A DNA stretch of 64,000 nucleotides from Pseudothauera hydrothermalis (GTDB lineage Bacteria; Pseudomonadota; Gammaproteobacteria; Burkholderiales; Rhodocyclaceae): contig NZ_CP029331.1 of the NCBI RefSeq assembly GCF_003345255.1, forward strand, positions 62,001 to 126,000, in the 5' to 3' direction. A program made the translations under genes and the position numbers. A model generated the notes under the pieces. That model did not search any database. It was not told where the DNA came from and saw nothing but the letters and a program-made list of their open reading frames with translations. Below, piece after piece: positions 57,686 to 64,000 of this stretch. Each line of letters starts with the position of its first letter. Position 1 is the stretch's first letter.

Positions 57686-59694
57686 GATGCGTTACCGTGG
57701 CGATCCAGGACCTCGTCGACAATGCCTCCGGGCAGCGCGTCTTGACCCACCGTGCTGGCTTCTCCGGTGGAAAAACGGCGGGCCAGCTCGTCGCGGGTGA
57801 GCGCGACCGCGCGTTGGCCCTGGCGGTTGGCAAAAAGATAAAGGGTGCGTGCCGGGCTGATCCAGGTCAGTCGCAGGCGCCGCACGCTGCCGTCGTGCTC
57901 GTGCATATCGACCCAGTCGCCGCGCCCGAGCAGGTCGACTTCGAATTCGCCGGCAGGCATGGCCTCGGGTTCGGCGTCGTCGCCGCGGTACGCCACTTGA
58001 CGGGCGGGCGGTCCGGCCATGCCGGCTTTGACCGCGGCCGCATGCAGCTTGACCAGTTCGGCAAAGAAAGCGTCGCGGGTCACCGGATCGATGCCCGCGC
58101 GGTTCATCCGGTCGCGCAGCGTCGCAAGCATCGGTTTGAGCAGGCGTGCCAAGCGTGCGCGTTCGGCGGGGTCGTATTTGGGCCGCACGCTCCACACCAG
58201 ATCCTGCAACACCGCACTGGCCTCACGCCAGGCCGCTCCGTCGATACCGCCTTCGCTGTGGGCATGAATGAGCACCTGCAACCAGGTGGTGCCGGCAAAC
58301 TGCCGCAGCGATTCAGGCAAGCTGACGTCGGCGCGGATCGGGGTAATCAGCGCTTCGGCCTGGTGCACGGCGAGCTGTTCGCGCTCGCGCTGGAGCAGTT
58401 GGTCGGTGAGCGTGGCCGCACGTTCGTCGGTCAGGCGTTCCTGTTCGGCGAGCCAGTCCGCCAGTGTCTGGCTAGTGCGGGCAAACACACCGGGATCCTG
58501 CGCGGCGTGACGCTTGATCTCGGCGATGAGTGCCGTCGCTTGACGGTACAAGGCGCTGTCGGGTGTGATCTCGCCATCCCAGGTCGCGCCCGCCAGCGCA
58601 AGCAGGTTGAGCAGCCGCCGCGCCGGGTGCTGACGGTCGGCAAAGAACGCATGATCGGCCAGCGCCAGACGCAGGACGGGAAGCTGCAGCCGCGCCAGCA
58701 GGGTTTTGATCGGCCGCGGAATGCTGGGGCTGCCGAATAGGTGGTCGAACAAAGCGGCCAGCACGTCGACGATCGTTCTCTCGTCTTCGGCGAGTCGTTC
58801 GTCGATGCCGGCGGCCTGTAGGCTGCGCAGCAGATTTTCCAGCGCCTGCGGGTCATGGCGCAGCGCAAACTCACGACCGTCCAGCGTCAAGCGGGTTGCT
58901 TCGGCCGTTGTTGCCGCCAGCGCCTGCTGCAGTGTGCCGGCGCTGCGGCAGTCCAGCGTCGCCGCGGCAGGCTGCGGGCGGTCGCCGCTCGGCGGTTCGC
59001 GATCACTTGGCCGGCGATCCACGGGGCGCGGCGGGATGTTGTGGGCCGCTAACTGCGCGTTGGTACCGGCAAACAGCGCAGGCAGCGCGCTTTGCAGCGC
59101 ATCGATCAGCATCTGCTTGATCAGCGCCCGGTTTTCGGCCGCGCCGGCAAGTTCGCTACACACGCCCAGCACGGCCTCGCAGATGGCTACCGGGCCGAGC
59201 GGGTCGAGGCGCTCGTCCAGATTCCGGTGGCCGGTCAACCAGGCCACCCGTGGGCGCAGTTCGGCCAGCTCGGCCGCAGTGGCTTCGATCAGCGGGGCGG
59301 ATAACTGCAAGGCTTCCGGCGAGACCTCGATGTCTTGCGGCGCAGGCAATCCAAAATCCGGCAACAGACAGGGTTCAGTGCCGGCTGACTCGGGCGTGGG
59401 GGCGGGCGCGGTGCGGCGGCGGAAGCTGTCTTCGAAGTGTTGCCGGAACTTATCGTGCAGCCCGCGCGCCATGGCGCGCAACTGGTATTGGGCCTCCAGC
59501 AAGCTCAGGGATTCACCGAGCGCCTCGGTTGCGCGCCGCCGGGCCTGGAGCGTGGCGTCGATTTGCGCAACCGCGCGCTCCAATACGCCGCCGATGAACG
59601 CCACATAGCGCTCCCGGCAAGCGCCCAGCAGCTCAGCGTAGGCGCTGGGTCGGGGGGGCGCGGCAGGTGAGGGAAATGCAGTCCGGTCGGTCAC
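57682..59694 (-). CDS. DUF1631 family protein
   Basis: Large soluble protein (670 aa from GTG 59694, which has GGAG upstream; a TTG at 59721 would add nine residues). Helical throughout with the family's N-terminal ERYVAFIGGVLERAVAQID, LLEAQYQLRAMARGLHDKF and C-terminal PARTLYLFANRQGQRAVALT, a PilZ-like small barrel region. It is coupled to the HDOD gene; the family is common in Betaproteobacteria but its role is not established. Confidence 0.85.
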   Translation of the reverse strand: MTDRTAFPSPAAPPRPSAYAELLGACRERYVAFIGGVLERAVAQIDATLQARRRATEALGESLSLLEAQYQLRAMARGLHDKFRQHFEDSFRRRTAPAPTPESAGTEPCLLPDFGLPAPQDIEVSPEALQLSAPLIEATAAELAELRPRVAWLTGHRNLDERLDPLGPVAICEAVLGVCSELAGAAENRALIKQMLIDALQSALPALFAGTNAQLAAHNIPPRPVDRRPSDREPPSGDRPQPAAATLDCRSAGTLQQALAATTAEATRLTLDGREFALRHDPQALENLLRSLQAAGIDERLAEDERTIVDVLAALFDHLFGSPSIPRPIKTLLARLQLPVLRLALADHAFFADRQHPARRLLNLLALAGATWDGEITPDSALYRQATALIAEIKRHAAQDPGVFARTSQTLADWLAEQERLTDERAATLTDQLLQREREQLAVHQAEALITPIRADVSLPESLRQFAGTTWLQVLIHAHSEGGIDGAAWREASAVLQDLVWSVRPKYDPAERARLARLLKPMLATLRDRMNRAGIDPVTRDAFFAELVKLHAAAVKAGMAGPPARQVAYRGDDAEPEAMPAGEFEVDLLGRGDWVDMHEHDGSVRRLRLTWISPARTLYLFANRQGQRAVALTRDELARRFSTGEASTVGQDALPGGIVDEVLDRHGNAS

Positions 59695-59853
59695 AAGCCA
59701 TGACTCCGCGTGCCGGGGCAACTACTGCCGGAACAATGGAGATTGCTGGATTGGGTGCATATTGCCCGCGGTCAGGGTGGGCGTCCAGTGCCCGATTGCG
59801 CAAGTGTAGCGGTCAAGGCGGGCGTTAGCCGAAAAGATGCCCGCAAAAAAGAG

Positions 59854-59881
59854 TTGACGCGACGAGATTGAAACGTACAAT
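59854..59881 (+). promoter_or_regulatory. Promoter of the TetR gene
   Basis: TTGACG (59854-59859) and TACAAT (59876-59881) are separated by 16 bases. The operator begins at the last base of the -10 box, so a bound repressor would block this promoter. Confidence 0.75.
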
Positions 59882-59898
59882 TCAAACAAACGTTTGAA
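59881..59898. promoter_or_regulatory. PsrA/FadR-type TetR operator
   Basis: TTCAAACAAACGTTTGAA: perfect 7-base arms TTCAAAC and GTTTGAA around AAAC. This agrees with the palindrome bound by Pseudomonas PsrA (GAAAC, 2-4 bases, GTTTC/G). A single half-site GTTTGAA recurs at 60668-60674 between the TetR gene and fadE. Confidence 0.75.
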
Positions 59899-59945
59899 CG
59901 AAACCGGTCGGGCCAAATGTGGCGCGGCAAATCGAAGGTCATGCA

Positions 59946-60644
59946 ATGAACACACCGAGCTATCGCCATCCGCCTGAGACGCGCAGCCGCATCCTGGATG
60001 CGGCCGAGGTGCTGTTCATGGAGCATGGCTTCGAAGCCACTTCGATGCGCATGATCACCAGTATGGCGGGGGTCAATCTGGCCGCGGTGAACTACCACTT
60101 CGGCAGCAAGGACGCGCTGATTCAGGAAGTGTTCCGCCGCCGCCTGACCGAACTCAACCGTCAGCGCCTAGCGGTGCTCGATCGCCTCGAAGCCGAAGCC
60201 GGCGGCGCGCCGCTCAAACCCAGCCGCATCGTCGAGGCGTTTTTCGGCACCGCGCTGGCGCTGGCGGCCGATACCGAGCACGGTGGCCATACCTTCATGC
60301 GGCTGTTGGGCCGCACTTACACCGAACCCAGCGCTTTTGTGCGCCAGTTTCTTGCCGAGGAATACGCCGAAGTGCTGGAACGTTTTCTCGGTGCGCTGTA
60401 CCGCTCGCTGCCGGATGTGCCGCGCGAGGAGATCCTGTGGCGCTTCCATTTCATGATGGGGGCGATGTCCTACGCGATTGCCGGCACCGATGCGTTGCAG
60501 CTTTTTGCCGGCAAATTCGACGATGCCGACCCGGCGCGTCTGATGCCCCGGCTGATGTCTTTTCTGTTGGGCGGACTGCGCGCCCCGCTGCCCGATTTTG
60601 CCGCGCTGGAGCGGTTGCCGCGCGGTGGGCGGGAGGCGGCATGA
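59946..60644 (+). CDS. TetR family regulator, PsrA/FadR-like
   Basis: DNA-binding repressor (232 aa; ATG 59946). The helix-turn-helix reads ILDAAEVLFMEHGFEATSMR with NLAAVNYHFGSKDALIQEVF, typical of the fatty-acid-responsive group. The C-terminal domain is the acyl-CoA type (FMRLLGRTYTEPSAFVRQFL). It precedes fadE and a thiolase, and carries the operator in its own promoter, so autoregulation and control of beta-oxidation by long-chain acyl-CoA are inferred. Confidence 0.88.
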   Translation: MNTPSYRHPPETRSRILDAAEVLFMEHGFEATSMRMITSMAGVNLAAVNYHFGSKDALIQEVFRRRLTELNRQRLAVLDRLEAEAGGAPLKPSRIVEAFFGTALALAADTEHGGHTFMRLLGRTYTEPSAFVRQFLAEEYAEVLERFLGALYRSLPDVPREEILWRFHFMMGAMSYAIAGTDALQLFAGKFDDADPARLMPRLMSFLLGGLRAPLPDFAALERLPRGGREAA

Positions 60645-60727
60645 CGCGTTTTTTGGTGGTTCCCATCGTTTGAACTGCCGGCGGACTGCGGCGCCAAGAT
60701 CGCAGCCCCGGGTAGAAGGAGACAGCA

Positions 60728-63229
60728 ATGATCTGGTGGTTCATCGGTTCCCTCCCTCCCTTGGCAGGTGCGCTCGCCTTCGGGCGAGCGCCATTTTTTG
60801 CCTGGGCGGGTGTCGGTCTGGCCTGGTTGGCCGGTCTATGCTGGGCGGCTGGGTTTGCGCCGCTCACCACCGCGGTCGTGATTGGCCTGTGGGTGGCTTT
60901 CTCGGCGCTGTTCTTGATCCGTCCGCTGCGTCGCAGCCTGGTCAGCGCGCCAATTTTCCGTGCCTTCCGGGCCGCCTTGCCCTCGATGTCGCAAACCGAA
61001 AAAGATGCGCTGGAAGCCGGCACGGTATGGTGGGAAGGCGAATTGTTCGCCGGCCGGCCGGACTGGAACAAACTGCTCGCTTATCCCTGGCCCAAGCTCA
61101 CCGCCGAAGAACAGGCATTTTTGGACAACGAAACCGAAGAGCTGTGCCGGCTGACCGACGACTGGGACAGCACGCAAAAGCAGGACCTGCCGCCGCATGT
61201 CTGGCAATACATCAAGGACAAGGGCTTCTTGGGCATGATCATCCCCAAGGAGTATGGCGGCAAAGGGTTTTCGGCCTTTGCTCACTCCCAGGTGGTCACC
61301 AAGCTGTCGACCCGTTCGTCGGCGCCGGCGGTCACCGTGATGGTGCCCAATTCCCTGGGGCCGGCCGAGCTGTTGCTGCACTACGGCACCCCGGAACAGA
61401 AGCAGTACTACCTGCCGCGCCTGGCCCGTGGCGAGGAGATTCCCGCGTTTGCGCTCACCAGTCCTTGGGCTGGTTCGGACGCGGCCTCGATTCCGGACGC
61501 TGGCGTGGTTTGCAAGGGCGTCTGGCAGGGGCGCGAAGTGCTTGGCATGCGGGTGACCTTCGACAAACGCTACATCACCCTGGCGCCGGTGTGCACCGTG
61601 TTCGGCCTGGCCTTCCGGCTGTACGACCCGGATGGGCTGTTGGGCAACAAAAAGGACCTGGGTATCACCTGCGCTTTGGTGCCGCATGATCATCCGGGGG
61701 TGGACATCGGCCGTCGCCACCTGCCGCTCAATGCGGTGTGGATGAATGGCCCGGTGCGCGGCACCGACGTATTCATGCCGCTGGACTTCATCATCGGTGG
61801 CCCCAAGATGGCCGGTCAGGGCTGGCGCATGCTCATGGAGTGCTTGGCGGCCGGGCGCAGTATCTCGCTGCCGGGCTCCAACACCGGTATGCAAAAGCTC
61901 ACCGCGCGCGCGGTCGGCGCCTATGCGCGGGTCCGTTACCAGTTCAAGACCGCCATTGGCCGTTTCGAAGGGGTGGAGGAGGCGCTCACCCGTATCGGCG
62001 CCAATACCTATCTGTGCGATTCGGCGCGCATCCTCACCGCGGGGGCGATCGATCTGGGCGAGAAGCCTTCGGTGGTGTCGGCCATCGTCAAATACCATGT
62101 CACCGAGCGCGCCCGCCAGACGGTCAACGACGGCATGGATGTGATCGGCGGCAAAGGCATCTGCCTGGGACCGCAGAACTTCCTCGGTCGCGCCTACCAG
62201 CAGATTCCGGTGGGCATTACCGTGGAAGGCGCCAACATCCTCACCCGCAGCCTGATCCTTTTCGGGCAAGGGGCAATCCGTTGCCATCCCTATGTGCTCG
62301 ATGAGATGCACGCGGCGCAGCGCAATGATCTTGCCGCCTTTGACGAAGCTTTCTGGGGACACATCGGCTATACCGTGTCCAGCGCGGTGCGGGCGCTGGT
62401 GATGGGCCTGACCGGCTCGCACTTTGTCCGCGTGCCGGCCGACGTGGCGCCGGAAACCCGCCGCTACTACCAGCAGCTCACCCGTTTTTCCGCGGCTTTT
62501 GCCTTCCTGGCCGACATCTCCATGGGCACCATGGGCGGTGCGCTCAAGCGTAAGGAAAAGCTCTCCGCCCGACTGGGCGACATCCTGTCGCTGATGTATT
62601 TGGCCAGCGCCACGCTGCGTCGTTATGAGGCCGAAGGCCGCCAGGCGGCCGACGCGCCGCTGATGCACTGGGCGATCTGGGACTGCATGTTCCGCATGCA
62701 AAACGCTTTTGAAGGGGTGATCGCCAACTTCCCCAACCGTTTCTTCGCCATGATCCTGCGCCGGCTGGTGGTGTTTCCGCTCGGCCGCCCTTATGTGGTG
62801 CCCTCGGACCGTTTGGGTCATCAGGTTGCCAGTTTGCTGATCGAGCCCTCTGCGACCCGGGATCGCCTGACTGCAGATGTCTATCTGCCCTCCGACATCG
62901 AGGAACCGATTGGCGCCTTGGAAGCCGCGCTGGCCGCCACCATCGAGGCCGAGCCGATCGAAGCGAAACTGAAAAAGGCGCAAAAAGACGGCCGCTTCCA
63001 ACCCGGATTGCTGGTCAGCGGCAAGGTGGACGAGGTATGGGTCAAGGCGCGCGAAGCCGGCGTGATCAGCGCCGACGAGTACGCCGTGATCGAGCGTCGC
63101 AATCGTCTGCGCGACAAGGTCATCCGGGTCGATGATTTCCCCTACGATTTCGGCCTGCGCGCCGCGCTTGCCGAACTGCCAGAGGCGATCGCCAACCGCC
63201 CCGCCGCAGTGGAGAAGGTGGCGGCATGA
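60728..63229 (+). CDS. fadE: Acyl-CoA dehydrogenase FadE (long form)
   Basis: First enzyme of fatty-acid beta-oxidation (833 aa). Two to three N-terminal hydrophobic helices (about residues 3-65) anchor it to the membrane, as in E. coli FadE. The acyl-CoA dehydrogenase fold follows, with ALTSPWAGSDAASIPD, the central FAD domain around ITCALVPHDHPGVD and the C-terminal DUF1974 region (ending VEKVAA). A GGAG site precedes the ATG. The thiolase ATG overlaps its stop. Confidence 0.95.
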   Translation: MIWWFIGSLPPLAGALAFGRAPFFAWAGVGLAWLAGLCWAAGFAPLTTAVVIGLWVAFSALFLIRPLRRSLVSAPIFRAFRAALPSMSQTEKDALEAGTVWWEGELFAGRPDWNKLLAYPWPKLTAEEQAFLDNETEELCRLTDDWDSTQKQDLPPHVWQYIKDKGFLGMIIPKEYGGKGFSAFAHSQVVTKLSTRSSAPAVTVMVPNSLGPAELLLHYGTPEQKQYYLPRLARGEEIPAFALTSPWAGSDAASIPDAGVVCKGVWQGREVLGMRVTFDKRYITLAPVCTVFGLAFRLYDPDGLLGNKKDLGITCALVPHDHPGVDIGRRHLPLNAVWMNGPVRGTDVFMPLDFIIGGPKMAGQGWRMLMECLAAGRSISLPGSNTGMQKLTARAVGAYARVRYQFKTAIGRFEGVEEALTRIGANTYLCDSARILTAGAIDLGEKPSVVSAIVKYHVTERARQTVNDGMDVIGGKGICLGPQNFLGRAYQQIPVGITVEGANILTRSLILFGQGAIRCHPYVLDEMHAAQRNDLAAFDEAFWGHIGYTVSSAVRALVMGLTGSHFVRVPADVAPETRRYYQQLTRFSAAFAFLADISMGTMGGALKRKEKLSARLGDILSLMYLASATLRRYEAEGRQAADAPLMHWAIWDCMFRMQNAFEGVIANFPNRFFAMILRRLVVFPLGRPYVVPSDRLGHQVASLLIEPSATRDRLTADVYLPSDIEEPIGALEAALAATIEAEPIEAKLKKAQKDGRFQPGLLVSGKVDEVWVKAREAGVISADEYAVIERRNRLRDKVIRVDDFPYDFGLRAALAELPEAIANRPAAVEKVAA

Positions 63230-64000
63230 ACCGCCCGGTGTACATCGTCGATGGCGCACGCACGCCTTTCCTGAAGGCGAAAAACGCCCCCGGGCCGTTC
63301 GCCGCGTCGGATCTGGCCACTGCCGCGGGCAGCGCACTGCTTGCCCGCCAGCGTTTCGCCCCGGATCAGCTCGACGAGGTCATCCTGGGCTGCGCCAGCC
63401 CTTCGCCGGACGAGGTCAACATCGGCCGCGTGGTGGCGCTGCGCATGGGCTGCGGGCAGAAGGTGCCGGGGTGGACGGTGATGCGCAACTGCGCCTCTGG
63501 CATGCAGGCGCTCGATGCCGCAATGGTCAACATCCAGGCCGGGCGCTCGCATTTGGTGCTGGCCGGCGGCGTCGATGCGCTGTCACGCGCGCCGCTGCTG
63601 TTTTCGGACGCCATGGTGCGCTGGCTGTCGGGCTGGTATGCCGCCAAGACGAGCGGGCAAAAACTTGCGGCCTTGCGGCAGTTCAAGCTGGGTTATCTGG
63701 CGCCGGTTATCGGCATCATGAAAGGGCTGACCGACCCCATCGTGGGCCAACTGATGGGACAGACCGCGGAAAACCTCGCCCACCGCTTCCAGATCACCCG
63801 CGAAGAGATGGACGCCTATGCGCTGGAGAGCCACCGGCGTGTGGTTGCCGCGCAAGACGATGGCCGCTTCGATGAGCAGATCGTGCCCTTGATCGACCGC
63901 GACGGCACGGTGTATCGCATCGACGACGGCGTGCGCCGCGATGCCTCGATGGCCGCTCTGGCCAAGCTCAAACCGTTCTTCGACCGTCGATACGGCCGGG
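63226..64000 (+). CDS. Acetyl-CoA C-acyltransferase (thiolase), 3' end beyond window
   Basis: Last step of beta-oxidation: releases acetyl-CoA from 3-ketoacyl-CoA. The N-terminal thiolase fold is complete to residue 258: PVYIVDGARTPFLKAKN, the acyl-accepting Cys89 in VMRNCASGMQAL, and VLAGGVDALSRAPL. The C-terminal active-site His and Cys lie beyond the edge. The ATG overlaps the fadE stop by four bases, so the two are one translational unit. FadI-like rather than biosynthetic, from context. Confidence 0.93.
   Translation, partial: MNRPVYIVDGARTPFLKAKNAPGPFAASDLATAAGSALLARQRFAPDQLDEVILGCASPSPDEVNIGRVVALRMGCGQKVPGWTVMRNCASGMQALDAAMVNIQAGRSHLVLAGGVDALSRAPLLFSDAMVRWLSGWYAAKTSGQKLAALRQFKLGYLAPVIGIMKGLTDPIVGQLMGQTAENLAHRFQITREEMDAYALESHRRVVAAQDDGRFDEQIVPLIDRDGTVYRIDDGVRRDASMAALAKLKPFFDRRYGR

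Overview
The window is typical chromosome of a high-GC betaproteobacterium. The gene orders mreBCD-mrdA-rodA-rlpA divergent from gatCAB, def-fmt-htpX beside dprA-smg-topB, ybgC-tolQRAB-pal-cpoB-queEC, hslVU, and cysI-DUF934-cysH-cysDN divergent from cysB suggest Rhodocyclales (Azoarcus/Thauera/Zoogloea-like). That placement is an inference from synteny and protein style, not from a database search. Sampled lines of the backbone are about 60-67% G+C by hand count.

Layout. 0-6.4 kb (minus): cell elongation operon mreB-mreC-mreD-mrdA-rodA-rlpA, with rlpA running off the left edge. 6.6-9.9 kb (plus): gatCAB amidotransferase. 10-13.7 kb (minus): alkA-type glycosylase, a small apparently frameshifted exported protein, htpX, fmt, def. 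13.9-19.2 kb (plus): LysM protein, dprA, smg, topB. 19.3-23.8 kb (minus): dps, oxyR, an internally deleted HD-GYP protein, a TerB-like protein, cytochrome b561 and a PepSY protein. 24-25.2 kb (plus): orphan periplasmic amino-acid-type binding protein. 25.3-25.5 kb (minus): two tRNA-Lys genes (UUU, CUU) with a clear promoter and terminator. 25.6-33.2 kb (minus): YeeE/YedE transporter, queC, queE, cpoB, pal, tolB, tolA, tolR, tolQ, ybgC. 33.6-36.8 kb (plus): duplicated STAS protein and hslVU. 36.8-44.6 kb: a cyanophycin cluster (two cphA genes on minus; an ABC exporter and a DUF1854 gene on plus) with visibly higher G+C (about 72-75% in most sampled lines). 44.7-45.6 kb: AEC transporter. 45.7-52.2 kb: assimilatory sulfate reduction operon and cysB. 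52.2-54.6 kb (minus): L-asparaginase and aspartase. 54.7-59.7 kb (minus): Atm1/HMT-type ABC transporter, HDOD protein and DUF1631 protein, with a MITE-like palindromic repeat at the 3' end of the first two. 59.9-64 kb (plus): TetR (PsrA/FadR-like) regulator, fadE-type acyl-CoA dehydrogenase and a thiolase cut by the right edge.

Most notable: (1) the cyanophycin cluster looks acquired, and its two synthetases have lost complementary sites: the short one has lost the Mur-ligase P-loop lysine but keeps an N-domain HxxEH motif, and the long one is the reverse. (2) Its ABC exporter carries an unusual N-terminal extension with a four-cysteine zinc-ribbon-like motif. (3) Two MITE-like repeats sit exactly at gene stop codons in a way that fits a YTAR target duplication. 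(4) An HD-GYP gene has lost its whole catalytic core but stays in frame. (5) A TetR operator overlaps its own promoter next to beta-oxidation genes and matches the PsrA-type palindrome. Most of the rest is conserved housekeeping.
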